From Tychonema sp. LEGE 07203 (GTDB lineage Bacteria; Cyanobacteriota; Cyanobacteriia; Cyanobacteriales; Microcoleaceae), in the NCBI RefSeq assembly GCF_015207285.1, contig NZ_JADEXD010000037.1, forward strand, positions 1-46,508: 46,508 bases of DNA, in the 5' to 3' direction. Each line of letters begins with the position of its first letter. The first letter of the stretch is position 1. Below, piece by piece: positions 23,514-31,772 of the stretch. Under the pieces are notes generated by a model. That model ran no database searches and was not told the DNA's origin. It saw only the letters and a list, made by a program, of their open reading frames with translations. The position numbers and the translations under genes are program-made.

Positions 23514-24368
23514 ATGTCTGCAAATATGCGATCGCCCCGTCCCAAAACCCCAAAACAGCAAGTGCTAATCAGACTAGCCCTCGCCGTAATTGCTGCTGTT
23601 ATCATCTTCAACATTCCTCACTCCTTAATTCCCGTGTTTACAGAACCCGTATCCCAAGCAACGCCGCCGCCAGAAATCCAGAAGGTACTCGCCGGCAAGC
23701 GCAAAATTGTGACAGTGGGCGACAGCATCACCGAGGCCGGAAAATACCCCGGAGGTTACGTTTGGCTGCTGCAACGCTACCTGAACGCCCTTTATCCCGA
23801 TCGCCAAATCGAAATCGTCAACGCCGGCATCTCCGGCAACAAGGCGACTGATATGCAAGCGCGTTTTCAGAAAGATGCGATCGACAAACATCCAGATTTA
23901 GTCACCATCAACGCCGGAGTCAACGACGTTTGGCACGCCTTTTTTGACTTTCAAAACCTGCAATTTTATCCGCAAGGCAACTTAGCAACAGGAGTATCTC
24001 TGACAGAATATATAGATAAAATAACTCAAATGGTACTAGCTGCCAAAGCCGCAGGAATTCGAGTCGTGCTGCTTTCTCCTACTCCAATCCGCGAGATTCT
24101 AGACGGCCCCGAAAATCGCCGATTGCAAGAATATGTTGCCGCGATGCGAGAAATTGCCCTGAAAAATCAGTGCTTGTTTATCGATTTAAATGCGCCTTTT
24201 CGGGAAGTGATCGGCACCTATCAAAAACACGCCGGAAAAACTCTAAATTTGTTAGCCGCCGATGGCGTACACCCGAATCCGTCGGGATATCGAATAATTG
24301 CTTTTACTATCTTGCGCGGCTTGGGCGTACCCGCCAAAGATATTGAAAATTTGCAGATAAAAAATTGA
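23514..24368 (+). CDS. SGNH/GDSL hydrolase, membrane-anchored or secreted
   Basis: This 284-residue protein starts with an uncleaved or cleavable hydrophobic segment (about 17-34). It then has an SGNH hydrolase fold with the four blocks: GDSIT (Ser71 as nucleophile) in 'IVTVGDSITEAG', Gly in 'VNAGISGNKATDMQ', the Asn block 'INAGVNDVWHAF', and 'AADGVHPNPSGY' giving the Asp and His of the triad. Such enzymes remove acyl or acetyl groups from lipids, glycans or peptidoglycan. The substrate is not evident. Start codons at 23514 or 23526 are possible. It is a single gene; a GC-rich hairpin follows (about 24383-24407). Confidence 0.92.
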   Translation: MSANMRSPRPKTPKQQVLIRLALAVIAAVIIFNIPHSLIPVFTEPVSQATPPPEIQKVLAGKRKIVTVGDSITEAGKYPGGYVWLLQRYLNALYPDRQIEIVNAGISGNKATDMQARFQKDAIDKHPDLVTINAGVNDVWHAFFDFQNLQFYPQGNLATGVSLTEYIDKITQMVLAAKAAGIRVVLLSPTPIREILDGPENRRLQEYVAAMREIALKNQCLFIDLNAPFREVIGTYQKHAGKTLNLLAADGVHPNPSGYRIIAFTILRGLGVPAKDIENLQIKN

Positions 24369-24382
24369 AATTAGTCATTAGT

Positions 24383-24407
24383 AGGGGCGGTGCCCCCGTG
24401 CCCGCCC
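24383..24407 (+). terminator. GC-rich hairpin after the SGNH gene
   Basis: GGGGCGGTGCCCC and the following CGTGCCCGCCC can fold into alternative stable hairpins 15 bp after the stop codon. The motif is a frequent dispersed palindrome in cyanobacteria, so a terminator role is only possible. Confidence 0.4.
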
Positions 24408-24409
24408 TC

Positions 24410-24533
24410 TTAGTAGTCAGTAGTCAGTAGTCAGTAGTCATTAGTTAACGGTTAACGGTTAACGGTTAACAGTCATTAGTTAACGGTTAACGGTTAACGG
24501 TTAACAGTCAACAGCTAACAGCTAACAGCTAAC
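24410..24533. repeat. Heptamer tandem repeats (TAGTCAG, GGTTAAC, ACAGCTA)
   Basis: Arrays of AGTCAGT, ATTAGTTAACGGTTAAC and ACAGCTA units fill the gap between two convergent genes. They end about 12 bp from the stop codon of the DUF4436-like gene. Confidence 0.92.
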
Positions 24534-24544
24534 AATTCCCGTTA

Positions 24545-25444
24545 TCATTCAATCGGCGGATGATACCGCTTCAACCAACAGCTACCGATAATCACCAACG
24601 CCACCACCACAATAATTTCAGTCCAAAAAAACGAAAGGAAATCGCTGGCAGTTCCCACTGGTGGCACCCCCGGCTGAGCGTTGCGAATAGCCGGAAAAGC
24701 AAACAGCATCACAGCAGTCCAACTCAGCATTCCCACTTCCGGCAACTTGCCAGATTGCAAGACTTTTAGCGCTAGCAACAGTGCCATAATTGACAGCACC
24801 CACATAATCACAATAATTACTAAGGCAAAGAATTTCACTGGGAGCGATCGACTTGCAGAAACATCGATATAAATAAAGATCGATGAATTCTCCTCCAGTG
24901 GCCGGTAAGTAATATCAAAACCTGGAACATCAGCATTGAAATTAAATACCAGCGGCACGGGATTCAGTTCAAAGGGGGCAAATTTTTTGCCGAGAGAAGG
25001 CAGCGGATCGATCGAAATAGCTACTTTCGCAATGTGCCTGTCAAAGGGATAATTGTTGATTTTTCCCTTAACTAAATTGAACTTCAATGTCGGGACAATC
25101 ATCGGCTTGCCTTCTTTAAAGGAAATTTCCGAATCCTTAACATTAGCGCCGTTAACTGTCATTAATAAGTCTTGTGCCGGGTAAGTTGGCCCTTTTTTGT
25201 AAATACCTTTGAGTTCAAACTGCAAGCGAGTTTCTAATTCGTTTTTAACCGGATCGACTGCAATTACAGTCATTTTAACTTCTACCAAGCCTTTCGGGGG
25301 CGCAGCGGTATCTTGAGATGGGCTGTAAGGTTCTTGGGCGATCGCAGTTTGAGAGTAAATAGATAAAATAATTGCCAAAAGTGCGATCGCGCTGCAAATT
25401 AAAATAAGTATTTTTTTGAGAAGAATTCGGTTGACAATTTGCAT
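24545..25444 (-). CDS. DUF4436-like membrane protein
   Basis: This 299-residue protein has an N-terminal membrane segment or signal (about 9-33), an extracytoplasmic beta-rich domain (about 50-200) with the marker 'INNYPFDRHIAKVAISI', and three C-terminal membrane helices (about 206-225, 240-255 and 268-290). 'YPFD' followed by a C-terminal trio of helices fits DUF4436, whose layout recalls ligand-gated-channel or receptor folds. The function is unknown. It appears as a single gene between repeat-rich gaps. Confidence 0.75.
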   Translation of the reverse strand: MQIVNRILLKKILILICSAIALLAIILSIYSQTAIAQEPYSPSQDTAAPPKGLVEVKMTVIAVDPVKNELETRLQFELKGIYKKGPTYPAQDLLMTVNGANVKDSEISFKEGKPMIVPTLKFNLVKGKINNYPFDRHIAKVAISIDPLPSLGKKFAPFELNPVPLVFNFNADVPGFDITYRPLEENSSIFIYIDVSASRSLPVKFFALVIIVIMWVLSIMALLLALKVLQSGKLPEVGMLSWTAVMLFAFPAIRNAQPGVPPVGTASDFLSFFWTEIIVVVALVIIGSCWLKRYHPPIE

Positions 25445-25532
25445 CGATTATGGAATTTTTTACAACATCTTGAATTGTTGTTAGCACTCCCCGCAGTCCG
25501 CCAGGAGTTTAACCCCCCAAGCGAGTAGCTAA

Positions 25533-25678
25533 AGTCGGTTTTAACTGACAGAAGAGCACCTGTGGCAAAAACCGGGTTTCTGACCGCAAATTTAGCATCA
25601 AAACCTATATCTGAAGTTCAGAAACTCGGTTTTTAAGAGCTTGTTGAGAAGGGTGCAACATCTGGGTTAAAACCGACT
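25533..25678. repeat. Nested inverted-repeat unit
   Basis: Two concentric inverted repeats (13 bp perfect outside, 16 bp with one mismatch inside) share centre and spacing, so the unit could extrude as a cruciform. The inner pair belongs to the AGAAACC family found at 7715-8000 and 36912-36977. Confidence 0.75.
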
Positions 25679-25729
25679 AAATAAACTTGATAAATAATAA
25701 ATGCTGGTTTTAGAGGACTTTCGCTGTGA

Positions 25730-25751
25730 GCCGGAGGTTTAAACCCCCGGC
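25730..25751 (-). terminator. Hairpin downstream of the carotenoid oxygenase gene
   Basis: GCCGG...CCGGC surrounds the perfect palindrome GGTTTAAACC (25736-25745). It lies about 40 bp beyond the stop codon on the minus strand. A T-run is weak, so it may be a dispersed palindrome that also ends transcription. Confidence 0.45.
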
Positions 25752-25791
25752 AAGCTGTGGCGAGCGGCGCAACAGGTGACTCAGCGCGCAA

Positions 25792-27288
25792 CTACGAACC
25801 GACAGGAAGCAGTACATTTGGTGTAAAACTGCCGTGCAAACCGTAGGGAATGTGCTGTTTTAAATGCAGCTTTGCCACAGGCCCTTTCGCAATATCAGCA
25901 GCATCTAAAATTACTAAGGTCGATCGGTGATTAGCCGCATCATACATCAAAACCAGCAGCCAGCCATCATCCTCAGCAACAGCATCTGGACGGGGAACAA
26001 ACACCGGTTCCCCCGCAAAACCGCGCGGTGCCACACTCCAAATTTGCCTTTCCCCCGTCAGAAAATCTATTTTGAGAATAGCTTGCAAAGGAGCATTTCC
26101 AGTAGGAGCATTAGCAGCACCGATGTAAAGATAACGGTAAGGCTGTCCGACATGATTCGGAGGCAAAGTTGGAAACTCGCAGCACCTAGTTTCAATTACT
26201 TGATGCTTGACTGTTTTTTCGTTTAAATTAAGCTGAAACCGCCACAATTCTCCGGCGGGAATGCTGTCAAAATCAATCTCCAGAAAATCGCCGTCATGCT
26301 CTACAGTTGGAAAGGATTCGTAACAAACTGAGTCAACAAAAACTTCGCCTTCTTCTTCCCAGGCGTTGCAGTGGTGGAAGACAAAACAAGGTTCAGTTTC
26401 TAATATCTTTACCTCATCAGTACCGTTGCGGGGAATTAAGATTGCTTGCGTTGGCTTGTTTGGCGAAAATTGAATGCACTGGGCTGCACTCCGAAATCCC
26501 AACAAGAAAAGCAGCGGATTGAAGCTGACGGGGTTTTGGAAGAATATGCAGTAATTGGGGGTAATTACCATGTCGTGCAAGAAGGCAAAACCCGGTATTG
26601 CATGGGCGTGTTTTTGCAATAGTTTGCCGCTTTCTTCGAGTTCGTAAATGGTAATTGTACTCGACAAACCGGGCTTGACGGAAAAGTTGACTAATCTGTC
26701 TCCTTTGCCATTTTTGCCTTTTTCAATTCTGGGGTGGGCGGCGAAGGCTTCACCGGGCTGTAAAATGCCGTCTAGGGTATCTAATCCGAGGGTTTCTAGG
26801 GTGCGGGGGTCGAGTCTGTAGGGCTGTGCTGCTTCCCAGAGTGCTAGCAGTTTTTCGCCCCAATAAATGATGTTGGTGTTGGCAATGTTTTTGATTTTGA
26901 CATCAAAGATGTTGCTAAGCCAGCCACCTGGTTTCTGTGTGCCGAAAACGCCTCGGTGCAGGATTTTTCCGGCTTTTTGTTCTGCTAAATAGCCTTCGGT
27001 ATGTACGAATCGGTTGCGGAAATGGGCGCGGCCTTGGGAAATTGCGATCGCACAAACCATCCCGTCACCATCAAACGGGTGATGGATGCGCTGGCCGTTG
27101 ACATCCAATAATCCGGGCCCGTTGCGAAAGAATGTGCCTTGCAAGCCGGCGGGGATTTCGCCTTCTATGTCGTCAATCCAGTAGTCGGATTCGTTGGGTT
27201 GGGATTCGTACCCCCGCTGCCAGTCTGTGCGCGTGTATGATGGTGTTTGGGCGGGTATTTCAGATTGGGAAGTTTGTAAGTTTTGCAT
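25792..27288 (-). CDS. Carotenoid oxygenase (RPE65/CCD family)
   Basis: This 498-residue non-haem iron enzyme belongs to the family that cleaves carotenoids or apocarotenoids at double bonds to give aldehydes or ketones. The four iron-binding histidines are visible: His185 ('AAHPRIEKG'), His238 ('FLHDMVIT'), His305 ('FHHCNAWEEEGE') and His485 ('YGLHGSFTP'). N-terminal 'GTFFRNGPGLLDVNGQRIHHPFDGDGM' and the seven-bladed propeller pattern agree. It has no signal peptide, so it is probably cytosolic or membrane-associated. The cleavage position cannot be told from the sequence. The upstream BT1-type gene ends 171 bp away across low-complexity DNA, so an operon is uncertain. Confidence 0.95.
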   Translation of the reverse strand: MQNLQTSQSEIPAQTPSYTRTDWQRGYESQPNESDYWIDDIEGEIPAGLQGTFFRNGPGLLDVNGQRIHHPFDGDGMVCAIAISQGRAHFRNRFVHTEGYLAEQKAGKILHRGVFGTQKPGGWLSNIFDVKIKNIANTNIIYWGEKLLALWEAAQPYRLDPRTLETLGLDTLDGILQPGEAFAAHPRIEKGKNGKGDRLVNFSVKPGLSSTITIYELEESGKLLQKHAHAIPGFAFLHDMVITPNYCIFFQNPVSFNPLLFLLGFRSAAQCIQFSPNKPTQAILIPRNGTDEVKILETEPCFVFHHCNAWEEEGEVFVDSVCYESFPTVEHDGDFLEIDFDSIPAGELWRFQLNLNEKTVKHQVIETRCCEFPTLPPNHVGQPYRYLYIGAANAPTGNAPLQAILKIDFLTGERQIWSVAPRGFAGEPVFVPRPDAVAEDDGWLLVLMYDAANHRSTLVILDAADIAKGPVAKLHLKQHIPYGLHGSFTPNVLLPVGS

Positions 27289-27304
27289 TGGTGGAATAAG
27301 TTTT

Positions 27305-27456
27305 TATTGATTTAACCGCAGAGGGCGCAGAGGGCGCAGAGAGAAAGAAAGTAAGTAAGAAAAAAGGAGATGAAAGGAGATTAAATCAAACTAGAAAGAT
27401 ATTCGCAGTCAATTTTCTTCCTTCTTCCTTCTTCCTTCTTCCTTCTTCCTTCATTT
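27305..27456. repeat. Low-complexity DNA: GAGGGCGCA and CTTCCTT runs
   Basis: A short 'GGGCGCAGA' duplication (about 27317-27340) and a CTTCCTT pyrimidine run (about 27417-27451) fill the gap between the carotenoid oxygenase start and the transporter stop. No gene is present. Confidence 0.7.
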
Positions 27457-27459
27457 GCG

Positions 27460-28908
27460 TTAGTCGGATCTGCGTCTTTCTGACCTGACTGTCGGTACTA
27501 AGTCGGGAAAGTATTCGGGCATGAAATGTTGTCCGCCCGGTTTGGCACTTCCTGGTTCTGTTTCTAATACAGGGAGCGATTGTTGATTGTTTTGGTCGCC
27601 GATTTCTGCATTTTCTGCGGGCAGCCAGCTTAGGAATGGCAGGGGTAGCAGTGTGGACAGGTTGGTGATGACTATTAGCAGCCAGAGGTTGTCGAAATTG
27701 CTCTCGGTAATTCCCAACCAGTGAGTCAAAATTGCACCGCCTTCGTGGGACAAAAGTCCGGCTAAGTTGGTGACTGACATTAACACAGCAAATAAAGTAG
27801 CTTCGACACCTGGAGGACACAATCGCGCTGAGAGTACCAGCACTGGCATATAAGCAATTTGTCCGATTACTGTCAGGATCAGGCTGTCTCCGATGCTGAA
27901 CCACTGGTCGTCTATTCCTAATGCTCGGTTCGCATGAGTTACTAATAATAATGTAGTCATGCCCAAGGCTGTTGCAATGACTGTTGACCAGCCAAAAATC
28001 ACTCTAAATGGAATTGCTTTGAGGTATCGCTGAAACAGCCAAATTCCCAGGAGGGAGGCAATGCTGGTGACGAGGCGCACTCTACCGAGAAATTCTGGTT
28101 GAAAGCCTAATTCGTTGGTTGTGAAGAAGAAGAAGGCGGAGTCGGAACTTGGGGTGGCTTGCCACAGAAATAGAAAGGCGGTGGGCAGCCAAATAGTTTT
28201 TTGGGTAACAGCTTGCCGCAGTTGTTTGAATTGGTTTTTTACTGTGTCAAAGTCGGATTTTTTGTTGACTTTTTCTTCGTGAATTAACCAAGCTGTTGCT
28301 GATACAATTAGCGGGAAAGATGCGGTGATTAAAAATATGGTTTGGGTGCCCAAGTGTTGCAGCAGGGAACCGCTGAGGTAGGCGGTAATCAGTCCGCCCA
28401 GGGCTGAAGCGCCCCAGGATAGGGATTGCAGGGAGCCTGCGTCGGCGACGGATTCTTTTCTGGCCCTTTCGACTATTAGGGAGTCGGCGATTACGTCGCT
28501 GACGGCGAGGGAGAGGGAACTCAGGGCGATCGCCCCTGTGGCGGCCAGCGGTGTGTGTACAATTGTTGCGAGGCTCACCCATGCTGACGTTCCCAGAAGC
28601 CCGGAGAGGACGATGTAAGGCCGTCTGCGGTAGCCGAATATTGGCAAGCCGTCGGACATGAAGCCGAACACGGGTTTGATAATCCAAGGCAGGGCGACGA
28701 CTCCCAGCATTGCCGAGACTTCTGCCGGACTCATGCCGAGTTCGTCTTTGAGGAAGAAGCTGACGGCTAAGCGGGCCAGTCCGAGGATGCCTTGGACGAA
28801 GTAAATCAGTAAGATGGCTATGAGTTCGGGGGTTGGCTCATTCCCAAAGAATACTTTTTCTTTTAAAGATTCTTTGAGTTTGCTGGTGCCAGAGGGTGAA
28901 ACGAGCAT
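27460..28908 (-). CDS. BT1-family folate/biopterin-type transporter
   Basis: This is a 12-helix major-facilitator-type membrane protein of the BT1 (folate-biopterin transporter) family. Landmarks are 'ELIAILLIYFVQGILGLARLAVSFFLKDELGMSPAEVSAMLG', 'PWIIKPVFGFMSDGLPIFGYRRRPYI' and 'AVSDVIADSLIVERARKES'. A cyanobacterial relative is known to move folates, but the substrate here is unproven. I favour ATG 28908 (482 aa): the 14 extra codons from 28950 overlap a TATAAA-like -10 sequence. The C-terminal 40 residues are charged and variable. Confidence 0.9.
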   Translation of the reverse strand: MLVSPSGTSKLKESLKEKVFFGNEPTPELIAILLIYFVQGILGLARLAVSFFLKDELGMSPAEVSAMLGVVALPWIIKPVFGFMSDGLPIFGYRRRPYIVLSGLLGTSAWVSLATIVHTPLAATGAIALSSLSLAVSDVIADSLIVERARKESVADAGSLQSLSWGASALGGLITAYLSGSLLQHLGTQTIFLITASFPLIVSATAWLIHEEKVNKKSDFDTVKNQFKQLRQAVTQKTIWLPTAFLFLWQATPSSDSAFFFFTTNELGFQPEFLGRVRLVTSIASLLGIWLFQRYLKAIPFRVIFGWSTVIATALGMTTLLLVTHANRALGIDDQWFSIGDSLILTVIGQIAYMPVLVLSARLCPPGVEATLFAVLMSVTNLAGLLSHEGGAILTHWLGITESNFDNLWLLIVITNLSTLLPLPFLSWLPAENAEIGDQNNQQSLPVLETEPGSAKPGGQHFMPEYFPDLVPTVRSERRRSD

Positions 28909-29056
28909 TTGTGCAATATTTCTTAATGAATCTAAACATTTATAACACATTCTTAACGGATTGCGCTAACTGTCGGAGGTGGGATGCGAAAATGACGGGA
29001 AGCTGGCAGCAGGTATAAAATTGTAATTAATCTAATTTCAAGGATTTTTTGTAGCG

Positions 29057-29536
29057 ATGAAAGCAGAAATAAGAATAGTGTCTCTAGCAGTTATTGGGAT
29101 TTTAGGATTGGGAGCTAATTTAGCCTCAGCAATACCTGTTGCTAACCAGCAAGGTGATTATCCGGTTCCGCCCCCAAGAACGCGGGGCAACAGGCAGGTA
29201 AATTGGGTGGTTGTTGACCCGGATTCTCAAGGGTTGAACTGTCGCATGGCTCAGAGATTTCGATCGATCTCCGTAGACGGTATTAATGCGCCCGATGAGT
29301 TGTTTGAACGCAATAAACACAATGTTTCGCAGTGGCCCGTGGTGACGACTTTTCGGCGGGGACAGCGGTTGCAGGCGGTGACGGGAAATAATGCGAATCA
29401 AATTATGATTTCTGACACTCAGGGCAAACCTTGGCTGCCTGTTTTGACAGATAAGGGAAATTGTTTTGTGCGGGCAAACAGCCGTTTCATTAAACCGATT
29501 CGAGAAAATCCTACTACTTTAAAACCGTTAGAATAA
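29057..29536 (+). CDS. Secreted SH3-like small protein
   Basis: This 159-residue protein has a clear signal peptide (1 to about 25, ending NLASA). The mature region has the look of a bacterial SH3b domain, with 'LNCRMAQRF', 'QWPVVTTFRRGQRLQAV' and a final strand 'NCFVRANSRFIKPI'. Such domains bind cell-wall or other proteins. The two cysteines (Cys61 and the one in GNCFVR) could form a disulphide. It is unlinked to its neighbours. Confidence 0.78.
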   Translation: MKAEIRIVSLAVIGILGLGANLASAIPVANQQGDYPVPPPRTRGNRQVNWVVVDPDSQGLNCRMAQRFRSISVDGINAPDELFERNKHNVSQWPVVTTFRRGQRLQAVTGNNANQIMISDTQGKPWLPVLTDKGNCFVRANSRFIKPIRENPTTLKPLE

Positions 29537-29582
29537 GGCAAAATTGAAACAGGAAAAATAAACCTTAGATTATACAATTTAT

Positions 29583-30074
29583 ATGACAACCGCAAGCAAT
29601 TTTCAAACTTTGACAATTCAACTGTCTGCTGAAGACGGCGAAAAGCTTTTGGCAGAAGCGAAACGCCGTGGAGTTGATGCTGAAAGCCTAGCCCTAATGC
29701 TGCTGCACGACAGTTTGACCGGGCGGCATCCTGTTTCTGTTGCCGATATTGAATCCCTGGAAAAACTGTATACTTGGCGGGGAAAAACAGAAATATTAGA
29801 CTTTCTGGAAAAACATCATTTTTTGATTCCGGTATTGCTGGAAGCACCAGACAAAATCAGCAATTACTTTCTCAATGCTCAGTTATTCCTTGAATGTGTG
29901 ACTGACCCAGAAGGTATTGATGATGATATGTTAGAATTAGCCATTTGCATGAACTTAGAGCCAGATGAAGCAGTTGATAAACTTAATCAATTTCAAGATA
30001 ATTGGTGGTTAAATTTGTCAAATAAAATACGACAGCTACTTTGTCCTATCTTGGAATATCCCCATGACTTTTGA
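29583..30074 (+). CDS. Antitoxin-like partner of a HEPN protein
   Basis: This 163-residue protein has two parts. Residues 8-50 ('TLTIQLSAEDGEKLLAEAKRRGVDAESLALMLLHDSL') resemble the short DNA-binding/antitoxin type N-terminus. Residues about 58-150 ('LEKLYTWRGKTEILDFLEKHHFLIPVLLEAPDKISNYF', then 'LFLECVTDPEGIDDDMLELAICMNLEPDEAVDKLNQFQDNWW') are a conserved helical domain often seen next to nucleotidyltransferase- or HEPN-type genes in cyanobacteria. The gene ends 11 bp inside the following HEPN gene, so they are translationally coupled. I infer a toxin-antitoxin-like module, not tested. The antitoxin role is from position and size. Confidence 0.72.
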   Translation: MTTASNFQTLTIQLSAEDGEKLLAEAKRRGVDAESLALMLLHDSLTGRHPVSVADIESLEKLYTWRGKTEILDFLEKHHFLIPVLLEAPDKISNYFLNAQLFLECVTDPEGIDDDMLELAICMNLEPDEAVDKLNQFQDNWWLNLSNKIRQLLCPILEYPHDF

Positions 30075-30447
30075 ATGGTCGGAATATCTTAATTTAGCTA
30101 GAGAACTTGCAGGTAAAGCAACTACCCCCGCAAATCTAGAAGCGAAATTGCGTGCAGCTATCAGTAGAGCCTACTATGCAGCTTTCATTAAAGCGCGAAA
30201 CCATTTACGGGATAGCGAAGGGCTTTCTATTCCCAAGACAGGAGAAGCTCACCGATATGTTCAGCAACAATTCGCTGTCAGTCCCGATCGCACTTGCAAG
30301 AAAATAGCTGAAAATTTGAGGTATTTGCGAAGCTATCGCCGAAAAGTAGATTATGATGATGCAGTACCAGGATTATCCGGTATTGTATTAATAGCTATTA
30401 ACATATCCGAAAAAGTAATATCTGACTTGAGCAGTTTGCAAGGATAG
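30064..30447 (+). CDS. HEPN-domain protein (possible RNase toxin)
   Basis: This 127-residue HEPN four-helix protein overlaps the upstream gene by 11 bp. Helix 2 reads 'RAAISRAYYAAFIKARNHLRD', and the C-terminal helix has the charged 'ENLRYLRSYRRKVDYDDAVPGLS', the usual place for the HEPN tail motif (R..AxY-like). Active HEPN RNases carry R-x4-6-H; here R-N-H-L is seen at 'KARNHLRD', so the spacing of the canonical motif is not certain. If active it would cut RNA and be held in check by the neighbour (inference). Confidence 0.8.
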   Translation: MTFEWSEYLNLARELAGKATTPANLEAKLRAAISRAYYAAFIKARNHLRDSEGLSIPKTGEAHRYVQQQFAVSPDRTCKKIAENLRYLRSYRRKVDYDDAVPGLSGIVLIAINISEKVISDLSSLQG

Positions 30448-30479
30448 GTGGGAGAGTTAAAAAATCATCAGTTGTAGTT

Positions 30480-30512
30480 GTAGGTTGGGTTTCGTTCCTC
30501 AACCCAACCTAC
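30480..30512. repeat. GTAGGTTGGGTT palindrome
   Basis: A perfect 12-bp inverted repeat (30480-30491 and 30501-30512) with a 9-base loop, of a type widely dispersed in cyanobacteria. It is 36 bp upstream of the cupin ATG and could terminate the HEPN transcript. Confidence 0.8.
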
Positions 30513-30547
30513 GAATAATTAAATAAAGCGATTGTAAGGACTGTTAT

Positions 30548-31033
30548 ATGATTGTCGATCCTAAAAATGTCTTGGAAACCACGGGTTCCAATTATCCTCA
30601 GCAATTTAAACCTGCTGTTGCTGGGAGAGTTAAAAAGCGCTTGGGAAATGCTGCCGGATTGAAGAATTTTGGGGTGAATTTGGTGCGGCTGGCACCGGGA
30701 AGTTGTTCTGCTCTCCGGCACTGGCATACCCGTCAAGATGAGTTCATCTATGTTGTGGAAGGGGAAGTTACGCTGGTGACAAATTCGGGTGAGGAAGTGC
30801 TAAAACCGGGTATGGCGGCGGGTTTTCCGGCTGGGGATGCAGACGGGCATCATTTAGTCAACCGATCGAATGCAGATGTTGTTTATCTGGAAATTGGCGA
30901 TTCCCTCCGGGATAGCTTCGCTTCACGCACTCCGGGAGATTCAGCAAATTATCCCGATGATGATTTAGTTGCGAAAGCTGACGGTAATAGTTGGATTTTT
31001 ACTCGCAAAAATGGCGAGATTTATGAGGGTTAA
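30548..31033 (+). CDS. Cupin-domain protein
   Basis: This 161-residue protein is a single small beta-barrel cupin. Motif 1 is 'GSCSALRHWHTRQDEFIYVVEGE' (His and Glu metal ligands) and motif 2 'PGMAAGFPAGDADGHHLVNRS'. The first motif matches the canonical G(X)5HXH(X)3,4E(X)6G spacing. The function may be enzymatic (isomerase or dioxygenase-like) or sugar-binding; the sequence does not decide. It is 6 bp upstream of a methyltransferase gene, so the two are surely co-transcribed. Confidence 0.9.
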   Translation: MIVDPKNVLETTGSNYPQQFKPAVAGRVKKRLGNAAGLKNFGVNLVRLAPGSCSALRHWHTRQDEFIYVVEGEVTLVTNSGEEVLKPGMAAGFPAGDADGHHLVNRSNADVVYLEIGDSLRDSFASRTPGDSANYPDDDLVAKADGNSWIFTRKNGEIYEG

Positions 31034-31039
31034 AAAATT

Positions 31040-31675
31040 ATGAGTCAAGTCAATCTTTGGACTTCGGCGGAACACGCTTTGTGGTATCTGGCTAAGGCTG
31101 ATGGTATTCCTCACCGCACTGAGGGTGAGGCGGTTTTGTTGGAGGAGGTGCCGCAAACTGTGCGCCGGATTCTGGATGTGGGTACGGGTGATGGACGGTT
31201 GTTGGGTTTGCTTAAGTGCGATCGCCCGAATGTTGAGTGTGTGGCGATCGACTTTTCGCCGACAATGCTGGAAAAAGCCAGAATTCGCTTTGCTGATGAC
31301 CAGAATGTCACGGTAATCGAGCACAATTTTGACGAATCGCTGCCGGATTTGGGCAAGTTTGATGCGATCGTTTCTAGTTTTGCGATTCATCACGTAAATG
31401 ACGATCGCAAATTAGCCCTCTACACCGAGATTTTTGAGCTTTTGGAACCCGGAGGCATTTTTTGCAATTTGGAGCACGTAGCGTCCCCAACAAAGGCTTT
31501 ACACGAGAAGTTTCGAGAGGCGCTTGGTATTAGCGATTCGCCCGACGATCCGTCTAATAAATTGCTCAATGTGGAAACGCAATTGCGCTGGTTTAGGGAA
31601 ATTGGTTTTGGTGAGGTAGATTGTTATTGGAAGTGGCGGGAACTGGCTTTATTAGTTGGGGTGAAACCAGTTTAG
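31040..31675 (+). CDS. Class I SAM-dependent methyltransferase
   Basis: This 211-residue protein has the Rossmann SAM-binding motif I 'ILDVGTGDGRLL' (about 44-55), the acidic end of strand 2 in 'VECVAIDFSPTML', and motif 'FDAIVSSFAIHHVND' typical of the small-molecule methyltransferase (UbiE-like) group, then 'LLEPGGIFCNLEHV'. The substrate is unknown. It lies 6 bp after the cupin gene, suggesting a common pathway. Confidence 0.92.
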   Translation: MSQVNLWTSAEHALWYLAKADGIPHRTEGEAVLLEEVPQTVRRILDVGTGDGRLLGLLKCDRPNVECVAIDFSPTMLEKARIRFADDQNVTVIEHNFDESLPDLGKFDAIVSSFAIHHVNDDRKLALYTEIFELLEPGGIFCNLEHVASPTKALHEKFREALGISDSPDDPSNKLLNVETQLRWFREIGFGEVDCYWKWRELALLVGVKPV

Positions 31676-31700
31676 AGCATTTCGTAAAATTCGCAGATAG

Positions 31701-31733
31701 GGGTAAGGACGCGCCACTGCGGTGTCCTTACCC
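31701..31733. repeat. GGGTAAGGAC palindrome
   Basis: A perfect 10-bp inverted repeat (31701-31710 and 31724-31733) beginning 26 bp after the methyltransferase stop. It resembles a terminator without a T-run. A GTG at 31722 lies inside it and is therefore unlikely to start the AraC gene. Confidence 0.75.
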
Positions 31734-31772
31734 GGATCGCATACAAGCTGTCAATTAAAGTCGATACTCGCC

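Larger units (their letters stand above)
25445..25791. other. Intergenic region with nested inverted repeats
   Basis: No gene. The outer pair AGTCGGTTTTAAC (25533-25545) and GTTAAAACCGACT (25666-25678) is perfect over 13 bp. It encloses AAAAACCGGGTTTCTG (25567-25582) and CAGAAACTCGGTTTTT (25619-25634), which are inverted with one mismatch. The whole looks like a roughly 146-bp palindromic repeat unit. A separate hairpin at 25730-25751 follows the carotenoid oxygenase gene. Confidence 0.7.

Noticed and set aside
31722-31772. GTG at 31722 as the start of the AraC gene
   Set aside because: It lies in a perfect 10-bp palindrome and the added residues look non-coding; GTG at 31773 fits the family better.
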